Source of the DNA: JBDLRH01 sp039800165
GTDB taxonomy: Bacteria; Pseudomonadota; Gammaproteobacteria; Burkholderiales; Burkholderiaceae_C
Direction of reading: 5' to 3'
NCBI GenBank assembly: GCA_039800165.1
Contig: JBDLRH010000145.1
Span: 1-22,175 of the forward strand
Length of the DNA: 22,175 nt
How positions within the stretch are numbered: position 1 is the stretch's first letter; each line of letters starts with the position of its first letter. Made by a program: the position numbers and the translations under genes. The notes beneath the pieces are model-generated. The model had not been told where the DNA came from. It made no database searches and saw only the letters and a list, made by a program, of their open reading frames with translations. Shown here one piece after another: positions 1 to 6,749 of the stretch.

Positions 1-893
1 CGGCTGCGCTCATCCACCGCGCCATCGGTGACCGGCTGACCTGCGTGTTTGTCGACCACGGCCTGCTGCGCCTGAACGAGGGCGACATGGTGATGGACAT
101 GTTCGCGGGCAAGCTGCACGCACGCGTGATCCGCGTCGATGCCAGCGACCTGTTCCTCGGTGAGCTCAAAGGCGTGAGCGACCCGGAGCAAAAGCGCAAG
201 ATCATCGGCCGGCTCTTCGTCGATGTGTTCAAGGCCGAGGCCGCCAGGCTGAAGGCGGGCACCGGTGGCCACAAAGGAGCCACCTTTCTTGCGCAGGGCA
301 CCATCTACCCGGACGTCATCGAGTCTGGTGGCGCCAAGAGCAAGAAGGCTGTCACCATCAAGAGCCACCACAACGTGGGCGGCCTGCCCGAGCAGCTGGG
401 CCTGAAGCTGCTGGAGCCGCTGCGCGACCTGTTCAAGGACGAGGTGCGTGAGCTTGGCGTCGCGCTTGGCCTGCCGCACGACATGGTGTATCGCCACCCG
501 TTCCCGGGCCCGGGGCTGGGCGTGCGCATCCTGGGTGAGGTGAAGAAGGAATACGCCGACCTGCTGCGCCGGGCGGATGCGATCTTCATCGAGGAATTGC
601 GCTCCACCATCGAGCCGCACAGCGGCAAGACGTGGTACGAATTGACCAGCCAGGCCTTCACCGTGTTCCTGCCGGTCAAGAGCGTCGGCGTGATGGGTGA
701 CGGCCGCACCTACGACTATGTGGTGGCGCTGCGCGCGGTTCAGACCAGCGACTTCATGACCGCCGACTGGGCCGAGCTGCCCTACAGCCTTCTCAAGCGC
801 GTGTCGGGCCGCATCATCAACGAGGTGCGCGGCATCAACCGCGTGACCTACGACGTGAGCTCCAAGCCCCCTGCGACGATCGAGTGGGAGTGA
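1..893 (+). CDS. guaA: GMP synthase (glutamine-hydrolysing), C-terminal part, 5' end outside the window
   Basis: Converts XMP to GMP using ATP and glutamine-derived ammonia, the last step of de novo guanine nucleotide synthesis in the cytoplasm. The frame is open from base 3 and gives 296 residues up to the TGA at 891-893. The visible part begins with AALIHRAIGD and CVFVDHGLLR, which in the family follow directly after the ATP-pyrophosphatase loop, so that loop lies just outside the window. The family motifs KSHHNVGGLP and HPFPGPGLGVR and the C-terminal ending IEWE are present, so the synthetase dimerisation domain is complete. The full protein is normally about 525-540 residues, so roughly 230-240 are missing. 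The stop codon shares one base with the ATG of the next gene (TGATG), which suggests translational coupling to tadA. Confidence 0.97.
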   Translation, partial: AALIHRAIGDRLTCVFVDHGLLRLNEGDMVMDMFAGKLHARVIRVDASDLFLGELKGVSDPEQKRKIIGRLFVDVFKAEAARLKAGTGGHKGATFLAQGTIYPDVIESGGAKSKKAVTIKSHHNVGGLPEQLGLKLLEPLRDLFKDEVRELGVALGLPHDMVYRHPFPGPGLGVRILGEVKKEYADLLRRADAIFIEELRSTIEPHSGKTWYELTSQAFTVFLPVKSVGVMGDGRTYDYVVALRAVQTSDFMTADWAELPYSLLKRVSGRIINEVRGINRVTYDVSSKPPATIEWE

Positions 894-2272
894 TGCCGGA
901 CGACGCGCACTTCATGCGCCTGGCGCTCGCGCAGGCCCGGTGCGGTGCGGGCTTAGGCGAAGTGCCTGTCGGTGCGGTCGTCGTGGCGGCAGGCGCAGAG
1001 GTGATTGGCACCGGGCACAACCAGCCCGTGGCGTCACATGATCCCACCGCGCATGCCGAAATCGTGGCCTTGCGGGCGGCGGCGCAGCGGCTGGGCAACT
1101 ACCGCATGGAGGGCTGCACGCTGTATGTGACGCTGGAGCCCTGCGCGATGTGTGTGGGTGCCATGCTGCATGCGCGCATCGGACGCGTGGTGTTTGGCGC
1201 ACCCGAGCCGCGCACCGGTGCCGCCGGCTCGGTGATGAACCTGTTTGCCAATACGCAGCTCAACCACCAAACAACCGTACAGGGTGGGGTGCTGAGCGAC
1301 GAGTGCGCCGCGGCGCTGACCGATTTCTTCCGAGACCGCCGCGAGGCCCACCGCATGTCTTCTCAACCGCTGCGCGACGACGCCTTGCGCACGCCCGACG
1401 ATCGCTTTGCCGCACTGCCGGGCTACCCGTGGGCGCCACACCACCTCAGTGACTTGCCGGCGCTGAGCGGCCTGCGCCTGCACTACCTGGACGAAGGGCC
1501 CGCCGATGCGCCCCTCACCTGGCTGTGCCTGCACGGCAACCCGGCCTGGAGCTACCTGTACCGCAAGATGATTCCGGTGTTCACGCAGGCGGGCCATCGC
1601 GTGGTCGCGCCTGACCTGATTGGCTTTGGCAAGAGCGACAAGCCCAAGAAGGACAACGCGCACAGCTTCACATTCCATCGGCAGGTGCTGCTGGAGTTCA
1701 TCGAGCGGCTCGACCTGCAGCGCGTGGTGCTGGTGGTGCAGGACTGGGGCGGCATCTTCGGCCTGACGTTGCCGATGGAAGCGCCATCGCGCTATCGCGG
1801 GCTGCTGGTGATGAACACCACGCTGGGGACCGGCGACGCACCATTGAGCCCGGGCTTCATCGCCTGGCGCGAGATGTGCGCCAAGAACCCCGAGTTCGGC
1901 GTGGGCCGGCTGTTCGCGCGCGGCAATCCACAGATGTCGCCCGAGGAATGCGCCGCCTACGACGCGCCGTTCCCCGACAAGGGCCACCGTGCGGCGCTGC
2001 GCGCCTTTCCACCCATGGTGCCGGACGCGCCGGATGCCGATGGCGCCGACGTGTCGCGCCGCGCGCGCGAGTTCTGGCGCACACAATGGACCGGCCAGAC
2101 GCTGATGGCGGTGGGCGCGCAAGACCCGGTGCTCGGCCTGCCGGTGATGCAGGCCCTGCGCGCACAGATCCGCGGTTGCCCGGAGCCGATGGTGTTGCCG
2201 CAGGCGGGCCACTTCGTCCAGGAGCACGGCGAGCCGATCGCGCAGGCGGCGGTGGAATACTTCAAGGCCTGA
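893..2272 (+). CDS. tadA: Fusion protein: tRNA adenosine(34) deaminase TadA joined to a haloalkane-dehalogenase-like alpha/beta hydrolase
   Basis: One uninterrupted frame of 459 codons from the ATG that overlaps the guaA stop. Residues 1-154 are a full TadA, which deaminates wobble A34 to inosine in tRNA-Arg: the HAE motif carries zinc ligand H54 and proton-shuttle E56, and PCAMC supplies C84 and C87. From residue 155 on (305 residues) it is an alpha/beta hydrolase closest to haloalkane dehalogenase subfamily I. Seen there are HGNPAWSYLYRKM, the nucleophile in VVQDWGG (D284, followed by W285), a cap-domain tryptophan in GFIAWRE (W325), the acid in GAQDPVLG (D411) and the base in AGHFVQEHG (H440). 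All expected catalytic and halide-binding positions are therefore present. There is no linker and no stop between the halves. Whether the cell makes one bifunctional protein, two proteins through an internal start, or both cannot be told from sequence. Earlier GTG codons at 884 and 890 are less likely starts. Confidence 0.93.
   Translation: MPDDAHFMRLALAQARCGAGLGEVPVGAVVVAAGAEVIGTGHNQPVASHDPTAHAEIVALRAAAQRLGNYRMEGCTLYVTLEPCAMCVGAMLHARIGRVVFGAPEPRTGAAGSVMNLFANTQLNHQTTVQGGVLSDECAAALTDFFRDRREAHRMSSQPLRDDALRTPDDRFAALPGYPWAPHHLSDLPALSGLRLHYLDEGPADAPLTWLCLHGNPAWSYLYRKMIPVFTQAGHRVVAPDLIGFGKSDKPKKDNAHSFTFHRQVLLEFIERLDLQRVVLVVQDWGGIFGLTLPMEAPSRYRGLLVMNTTLGTGDAPLSPGFIAWREMCAKNPEFGVGRLFARGNPQMSPEECAAYDAPFPDKGHRAALRAFPPMVPDAPDADGADVSRRAREFWRTQWTGQTLMAVGAQDPVLGLPVMQALRAQIRGCPEPMVLPQAGHFVQEHGEPIAQAAVEYFKA
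1343..1357 (+). promoter_or_regulatory. Possible internal ribosome binding site and start for the dehalogenase half
   Basis: GAGG at 1343-1346 lies 8 bases before an in-frame ATG at 1355-1357, exactly where the TadA domain ends (FFRDRREAHR) and the hydrolase domain begins (MSSQPLRDDA). Starting here would give a 305-residue hydrolase, the usual length of stand-alone haloalkane dehalogenases. The position and spacing are seen directly; use of this start is inference. Confidence 0.5.
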
Positions 2273-2300
2273 ACCCGGCTCATCGCCCTGTTGCACACAT

Positions 2301-2324
2301 CAGCCACACACCCAGCCACACACC
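2301..2324 (+). repeat. Perfect 12-bp tandem repeat in the ldcA leader
   Basis: CAGCCACACACC occurs twice head-to-tail (2301-2312 and 2313-2324), one base before the ldcA ATG. It fills the place where a Shine-Dalgarno sequence would be. The leader is CA-rich and should be unstructured. Confidence 0.85.
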
Positions 2325-2325
2325 C

Positions 2326-3276
2326 ATGGCCCACATTTACCTGGTCTCGCCCTCCAGCGCCGTGCTCGACAAGGCGGCGCTGCGCCGCGGCATCAAGCGG
2401 CTGCAGGGTCTGGGCCACGAAGTCGAGGTGGATGCCGACGCGCTGACCCAGCACATGCGCTTTGCCGGAGACGACGCCACGCGCGTGGCTGCCCTGCACC
2501 GCGCGGCCGCCAGCGGTGCCGACATCGTGCTGACCACCCGCGGCGGCTACGGCCTCACGCGCATCCTGGGCGAACTGCGCTACCCGGCGATTGCCAAGGC
2601 CATCGACCGCGGCACGCAGTTTGTCGGCCTGAGCGACTTCACCGCATTTCAGACAGCGGTGCTCGCACGCAGCGGGCGCATCACCTGGGCCGGTCCGTCG
2701 GTCGGCGAAGACTTTGGCGTGGCCGGCGAGCCCGACGACATCATGCTGGCGTGCTTCGACGACCTGGTGCAAGGGCAGGGCGAGGGGGCAGGGTGGATGC
2801 TGCCGCGCCATGTGGATGCTGCCGGCTTGCCGGGCGCGCGGCAGGGCCGCCTGCATGTGCGCGATGCAACGCTGTGGGGCGGCAACCTCACGGTGCTGCT
2901 CAGCCTGCTGGGCACTCCGTGGTTTGCGCAGGTCGATCGAGGCGTGCTGTTCCTCGAGGATGTGGGCGAGCATCCCTACCGCGTCGAGCGCATGCTGACG
3001 CAACTGCTGCACGCCGGCGTGCTGGCGCGGCAGAAAGCGGTGGTGCTAGGGCAGTTCACCCGCTGGAAGGCGGTGCCCGGCTACGACCGCGGCTTTGGCA
3101 TGCGCAGCGTTGCCGAGCGGATGCAGGAACTGCTGCGCAAGGCGCGTGTGCCGGTGCTGGAAGGCCTGCCGTTCGGCCATGTTCCCACCAAAGTGGTGCT
3201 TCCAATCGGAGCCAAGGTGGATGTGCTGGCCGAAGGCCGCGACGCGCTGATCGTCTGGGGTCACGCCAGCCGCTGA
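2326..3276 (+). CDS. ldcA: Muramoyltetrapeptide LD-carboxypeptidase (peptidase family S66)
   Basis: Removes the terminal D-alanine from murein tetrapeptides in the cytoplasm during cell-wall recycling. The protein has 316 residues, about the normal family length. It carries TRGGYGLTR (71-79), the nucleophile elbow GLSDFTAFQ with S103, WGGNLTVLLSL (184-194), LEDVGEHPYRVERML with E211, and GLPFGHVPTKVVLPIG with H285. S103, E211 and H285 match the Ser-Glu-His set of the family. The ATG at 2326 is the only reasonable start: no ATG, GTG or TTG lies in frame in the 50 bases before it, and no Shine-Dalgarno is visible. It follows the tadA fusion by 53 bases on the same strand and probably belongs to the guaA transcript. 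Its last 16 bases overlap the 3' end of the converging DUF72 gene. Confidence 0.93.
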   Translation: MAHIYLVSPSSAVLDKAALRRGIKRLQGLGHEVEVDADALTQHMRFAGDDATRVAALHRAAASGADIVLTTRGGYGLTRILGELRYPAIAKAIDRGTQFVGLSDFTAFQTAVLARSGRITWAGPSVGEDFGVAGEPDDIMLACFDDLVQGQGEGAGWMLPRHVDAAGLPGARQGRLHVRDATLWGGNLTVLLSLLGTPWFAQVDRGVLFLEDVGEHPYRVERMLTQLLHAGVLARQKAVVLGQFTRWKAVPGYDRGFGMRSVAERMQELLRKARVPVLEGLPFGHVPTKVVLPIGAKVDVLAEGRDALIVWGHASR

Positions 3277-4232
3277 GCGGCCTCGCGTGCGAGTTCACGC
3301 ACCGACAGCGGCGCCGATCCCTCGGCCTTGTTGTTGATCGTCACGTAGACGTCGAAGCCCGCCTGCGCGGTGGCAGCCATCACTTTGGCAAGTGTGCTGC
3401 GGGTGTGCAGATCGGCATCGACGATGCGGTTGAACGGCGCGTATTGCGCCTTGGCGTCTTCGTAGCCGTAGGCGCCGTGGCGCGAATGCAGGCTCCAGCG
3501 GCACACCAGCGGGCCCGGCCACAGGGCGCGCAGCATCGGCAGTTGCTCGCCGATGGGCGGCATCTTGGCGTGCAGCCCCAGGCAGTACAGCGCACCGTGT
3601 GCCTTCAGCGCCTCGGCCAGCGGCCGCGCCACCAGGGCGGGGTTGCGCACCTCCAGCGCCACGTGGGCGTGCGGGATGGCGCTGCGCAGGGCCGACAGCC
3701 GCTCAAGCAACGGATGCAGCCGCTCGATGAAGGCGTGGCCATGCTGCGATGTCCAGCGTGCGGGCAGGGGGCTGATCTGCAGCACCAGCACGCCCAGCCG
3801 GCCACCCAGTCCGTCGATCAGCGGCTGCGCGCAGGCCGACCAGGCGGTGTCCGGGTCGAGGAACGCCGGATTGGGCTGCATGCCGCGGCCCGATTCGGCG
3901 CGCACCAGCGCATCGGTCACCAACGCAGGCGCCTTCACCAGCAAGCGGAAGTCGTCGGGCACCTGGGCGGCATAGCGCGCGTAGTCCGAGGCGCTGAGCG
4001 GCCGGTAGAACGCCCGGTCCAGGCTCACGGTGCGCAGCAACGGGTGCTGCGCGTATGCGGTCAGTCCGTGCCTGGACAAGGCCGACTCGGCGTATTTGCG
4101 GTCCCAGACCAGGTCGGCCCAGCCCGGGAAGTTCCATGACGAGGTGCCCAGGCGGATCCGCGGTCCGAGCGCTTGGGCCAGCTGCACGGCCTCGGGGTCG
4201 CGGTTGGCGGCCAGGACCTCGCTCACTGGCAT
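3261..4232 (-). CDS. DUF72 (YecE-like) family protein
   Basis: A 323-residue protein. The family is thought to have a TIM-barrel-like fold and has no settled biochemical role. Family hallmarks are IRLGTSSWNFPGW near residues 26-38, the FYRPLSASDYARYA and FRLLVKAPALVT segments, HVALEVRNP in the middle, and the ending INNKAEGSAPLSV. An N-terminal extension of about 25 residues comes before the first conserved strand. The ATG at 4232 has only a weak purine stretch (GAAG) in front. The gene lies 82 bases downstream of the MerR-cyclase gene on the same strand; an AT-rich palindrome sits just before its start, so it may have its own regulated promoter. Family assignment is firm; the function is unknown. 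Confidence 0.88.
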   Translation of the reverse strand: MPVSEVLAANRDPEAVQLAQALGPRIRLGTSSWNFPGWADLVWDRKYAESALSRHGLTAYAQHPLLRTVSLDRAFYRPLSASDYARYAAQVPDDFRLLVKAPALVTDALVRAESGRGMQPNPAFLDPDTAWSACAQPLIDGLGGRLGVLVLQISPLPARWTSQHGHAFIERLHPLLERLSALRSAIPHAHVALEVRNPALVARPLAEALKAHGALYCLGLHAKMPPIGEQLPMLRALWPGPLVCRWSLHSRHGAYGYEDAKAQYAPFNRIVDADLHTRSTLAKVMAATAQAGFDVYVTINNKAEGSAPLSVRELAREAAQRLA

Positions 4233-4251
4233 GTCTTCGGCATCTCTTTTA

Positions 4252-4268
4252 AATATACGATGTATATT
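4252..4268 (-). promoter_or_regulatory. AT-rich palindrome, likely operator/promoter of the DUF72 gene
   Basis: AATATAC-GAT-GTATATT is a perfect inverted repeat with 7-base arms, 20-36 bases upstream of the DUF72 start, in an AT-rich island that contrasts with GC-rich surroundings. On the minus strand it contains a -10-like TATATT, but I find no convincing -35. The plus-strand string AAATATAC at 4251-4258 recurs exactly in the palindrome before the MerR-cyclase gene (6005-6012). Confidence 0.5.
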
Positions 4269-4300
4269 ATGTTAAGTAATGCAGGGATGCCGTCAGAAAT

Positions 4301-4313
4301 GCTCCCACGGAGC
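4301..4313 (-). terminator. Short hairpin just after the MerR-cyclase stop
   Basis: On the minus strand GCTCC-GTG-GGAGC forms a 5-bp stem one base after the TGA and is followed by ATTTCT. The stem is short and the T-run poor, so it would be a weak intrinsic terminator at best. Confidence 0.3.
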
Positions 4314-4314
4314 C

Positions 4315-5937
4315 TCAGGCCCCCTGACCCGGCGCCTGCACCGAACGCACCTCGGCCACCGCCATCTGGGCCACATCGCCCAGCTTGCCGCCGGCGTCGG
4401 CTGCGGCCAGCGTGCCAATCTGCGCAAAGGTGCGCTCGACGAACACCTCGCGGCCGTCGGGGTGGCAGCGGCTCACGCCAAACTGCACCCGCGCACGCTC
4501 GTCTGCCGACAGCTTGCCGATCAGCGACTTGGTGGCCCACACCGTGCCGTGGCGTGCAAACTCGCCGAGGCGGGCGGCCTGGTTGATGGTGTCGCCCAGC
4601 ACCGCAAACTCGACCGAGGTCGCGGTCTGGAAGGTGCCCAGCCACTCGGTACCCTCGTGCACCGCCATGTTCAGCAGCAGTTCGTTGAACCAGCCCTTGC
4701 GCAGCGCCCAGCGCTGGCTCAGGCGTCGCATCTCCTCACGTATTTCGTGTGCGCAGCGCAAGGCATTGAACACATAGTGGCTGTCGGGCTGCGGGAAGAA
4801 GAAGTACAGCATGCCGTCGCCCACGTGCTTGCCGTGGGTGGCACCGTGCGCCCGAAAGATCGGGTCCATGGCCGTGCGCATCTCGTTGATCAGCTCAAAG
4901 TACTCCTCGGGCGGAAGCTCCGAGCAGATGCGGGTGGAGCCCTGCAGGTCGGCCACAAGCACCGCCAGGGGCGTGAACACCGGCAGCCGCTTGCGCAACA
5001 GCTGGCGGATCATCAGGTCGCGCCGCGCCAGGAACTGCAGCAGGGTCTCGTCCAGCCCGTCGTCATCGACGCAGATGATGAGCGTGCCCTCGCGGAAGCT
5101 GCTCGTCACCAGCTGGCAGCGCGACACACTGCCGTCGGCGCGCACCCGCTCGAAGGGGATGGCGGCCGCTGCAGGCAGGTCGCGCAGCGGCTGCGGCGCC
5201 CCGGGGCATTCGTCGTAGATCTGGGCCACTTGCTGCAGGAGCTCGGGCGACTGCCCGCGCAGCGTGGCCAGCAGGTCGGCGCGTGACAGCCGCGCACGCG
5301 CCAGCTGCACGTGGGCGCGCAGCAGCTCGTCCCGTCGAACCGCCCCCGCCCGCTCGGGCAGCGCGGCGATCATCGGCAGCACATTGCGCTCGGCATGGCC
5401 GGCGGGCAGCCGCTCGAAGTTCCCCAGCAGCTCGCTGCGCGCGGCCTCGTTGAACCAGGTCAGCTCAAGCGAATGGTTGAGCATGTAGGCAGGCTGGCGC
5501 ACGTCGTCCAGCGTGAGCTGCAGGGGCGCGTCTGCGCCCGACAGGGCTTGGCCGGTCGCAGCGGGCACGGCCCCACGCGCGATGGCCACCGCGGGCGACG
5601 CGGCGCCCGAGGCCGCATGCGCTTGGCTGCCACTCCGCGTGGCCGGCAAGCTCACGTGGCCGCCTGCGCCCGGTGTCGGCGCTGCAGCGGCTGAAGCCAT
5701 GGATGCGGCGATCTGCGCCATCGACCAGCCCGAGGCCTTGAGTTCGCGGATGCGCGCAAGCCGCTCGACCGCGTCGTCCGGGAAGTAACCCAGCACCCGC
5801 GCCCCCGACATGTCCGGGGAGCCGGCGGGATCCGACGAGCGAAGCTCAGGCTTGGACAGCAGTCCAAGTGCGATGTAGTTGTTCAATGTGGCCCGCGAGA
5901 TGCCCGCGCGCTCCATCAAGTCCTTGCTCGAAATCAT
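4315..5937 (-). CDS. MerR-type HTH / PAS-like / class III nucleotide cyclase fusion protein
   Basis: A 540-residue protein. Residues 2-80 are a MerR-like winged-helix head (SSKDLMERAGISRATLNNYIALGLL, then YFPDDAVERLARIRELKASGWSMAQIA). Residues about 80-135 are an Ala/Gly-rich linker. A PAS-like segment follows (QPAYMLNHSLELTWFNEAARSELLG, about 148-172), and a class III cyclase domain spans about 320-505. Cyclase residues present are metal-binding D330 (VADLQGST) and D374 (HVGDGM), K370, D449 (LGDTINQAARL), N452 and R456. The set looks catalytically competent, and K370/D449 favour ATP over GTP as substrate. The ATG at 5937 is preferred to one 48 bases upstream because GGGAGA lies 4 bases before it and the MerR homology begins at once. 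No membrane segment is seen, so it should be a cytoplasmic DNA-binding sensor and cyclase. The effector and the target genes are unknown. Confidence 0.85.
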   Translation of the reverse strand: MISSKDLMERAGISRATLNNYIALGLLSKPELRSSDPAGSPDMSGARVLGYFPDDAVERLARIRELKASGWSMAQIAASMASAAAAPTPGAGGHVSLPATRSGSQAHAASGAASPAVAIARGAVPAATGQALSGADAPLQLTLDDVRQPAYMLNHSLELTWFNEAARSELLGNFERLPAGHAERNVLPMIAALPERAGAVRRDELLRAHVQLARARLSRADLLATLRGQSPELLQQVAQIYDECPGAPQPLRDLPAAAAIPFERVRADGSVSRCQLVTSSFREGTLIICVDDDGLDETLLQFLARRDLMIRQLLRKRLPVFTPLAVLVADLQGSTRICSELPPEEYFELINEMRTAMDPIFRAHGATHGKHVGDGMLYFFFPQPDSHYVFNALRCAHEIREEMRRLSQRWALRKGWFNELLLNMAVHEGTEWLGTFQTATSVEFAVLGDTINQAARLGEFARHGTVWATKSLIGKLSADERARVQFGVSRCHPDGREVFVERTFAQIGTLAAADAGGKLGDVAQMAVAEVRSVQAPGQGA

Positions 5938-5968
5938 TCGATCTCCCGAAGGTGGTTCGGTCGAATCT

Positions 5969-5990
5969 AATACACGTCTGTCCAATACAC
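5969..5990. repeat. AATACAC direct repeats in the MerR-cyclase leader
   Basis: AATACAC occurs at 5969-5975 and 5984-5990, a start-to-start distance of 15 bases. The repeats lie between the predicted promoter and the start codon of the MerR-cyclase gene. Confidence 0.6.
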
Positions 5991-5999
5991 AAATACAAA

Positions 6000-6035
6000 T
6001 GTCTAAATATACTTAGACAGATAGGCATGTGTCTG
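6000..6035 (-). promoter_or_regulatory. Promoter with overlapping palindromic operator of the MerR-cyclase gene
   Basis: TGTCTAAATATACTTAGACA (6000-6019) is an inverted repeat with perfect 7-base arms and a 6-base centre. On the minus strand its centre contains a -10-like TATATT (6011-6006). CAGACA (6035-6030) lies 18 bases upstream and matches 4 of 6 positions of TTGACA. Transcription from here would leave a leader of about 60 bases. Half-sites TGTCT, AGACA and TGTCT start at 6000, 6015 and 6030, evenly spaced by 15. The arrangement suggests autoregulation by the gene's own MerR domain; that is inference. Confidence 0.55.
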
Positions 6036-6089
6036 CTTCATGCAACGAAACAGCCTGGCAGCGGCCCCTTTGGCCCGCCAGGAGGCGCC

Positions 6090-6749
6090 TTACCAGGTGC
6101 CCTTGCCCGAGCGCTGCCGAATGGCGGCCGCGATCGCCGCCGCAACGTCGGCGCGGTTGGCTCGCTGGGCAAAGTCGATGGCGCTCAGGCCCAGCTGGTT
6201 CTTGAGGGTCGGGTCGGCGCCCTCGTCGAGCAGCAGGCGCACCGCCTGCGGCGTGCCGTAGTGGGCGGCCATCATCAGCGGCGTGGTGCCGTTGGGCGAC
6301 TCGGCGTCAATGTAGGCGTGTGCCTCCAGCAGCATGCGCATGATGTCCAGATGGCCACGGGTGGCGGCGTAGTGCAAGGGGGTCCAGCCCGTCTTGTTGA
6401 CGTCGGCCTGCCGGGCGATCAGCTCGCGCGCCAGCTCGGTGTGGCCGCGCAGCGAGGCCAGCATCAGCGGCGTCTCGTCGTGTGGATTGCGCGCATCCAG
6501 GCGCATCCGCGGCGCTACCGCCAGCGCCCGCGCCGCCTTCAGGGAGTCGAGCTGCACCGCCAGCATCAGCGGATGGAGCCCGTCCGGGTCGGGCGTATTG
6601 GGCTCGAAACCGCGCTGGATCAGGCTCGTGATGGCCTGGGCGTCATCCTTGCGGATGGCCGCAAAAAAGTCTTCATAGGACCCGGCGTTGACCGAAAAAA
6701 ACCCAATGCTGACAATGCACGAAAGCAGATACTTAAAGTAATTTCTCAT
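6090..6749 (-). CDS. Exported ankyrin-repeat protein
   Basis: A 219-residue protein that begins with a typical signal peptide: basic MRNYFK, a hydrophobic core LLSCIVSIGFFSV and a likely cleavage after VNA (residue 22). The rest is about five to six ankyrin repeats, the clearest being ETPLMLASLRGHTELARELI (92-111), TGWTPLHYAATRGHLDIMRMLL (120-141) and GTTPLMMAAHYGTPQAVRLLL (154-174). It is probably a periplasmic protein-binding scaffold; the partner is unknown. The ATG overlaps the tatD stop as ATGA, and a GGGGG stretch 8 bases upstream can serve as ribosome binding site, so it should be translated together with tatD. It is the last gene of the mltG-to-tatD cluster; 152 bases separate it from the MerR-cyclase gene. 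Confidence 0.88.
   Translation of the reverse strand: MRNYFKYLLSCIVSIGFFSVNAGSYEDFFAAIRKDDAQAITSLIQRGFEPNTPDPDGLHPLMLAVQLDSLKAARALAVAPRMRLDARNPHDETPLMLASLRGHTELARELIARQADVNKTGWTPLHYAATRGHLDIMRMLLEAHAYIDAESPNGTTPLMMAAHYGTPQAVRLLLDEGADPTLKNQLGLSAIDFAQRANRADVAAAIAAAIRQRSGKGTW

Noticed and set aside
1034..2296. A 420-codon minus-strand open frame across the tadA-dehalogenase gene
   Set aside because: It is antisense to a well-supported gene, has no recognisable motifs, and is His/Arg/Gln-rich in the way expected of GC-rich shadow frames.
1876..2325. Extension of ldcA upstream by 150 codons
   Set aside because: The upstream part is the dehalogenase gene read in another frame; LdcA homology begins at the ATG at 2326.
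2751..4139. A 462-codon plus-strand frame crossing ldcA and the DUF72 gene
   Set aside because: It overlaps two genes with clear family motifs in other frames and shows no family resemblance itself.
5938..5985. A start for the MerR-cyclase 16 codons further upstream
   Set aside because: The extra residues are not MerR-like, the region is the leader, and a good GGGAGA ribosome site precedes the ATG at 5937.
6714..6749. A lipoprotein signal (LLSC) in the ankyrin protein
   Set aside because: The cysteine comes after only ten residues, too early for a full hydrophobic core; an ordinary signal peptidase I site after VNA fits better.
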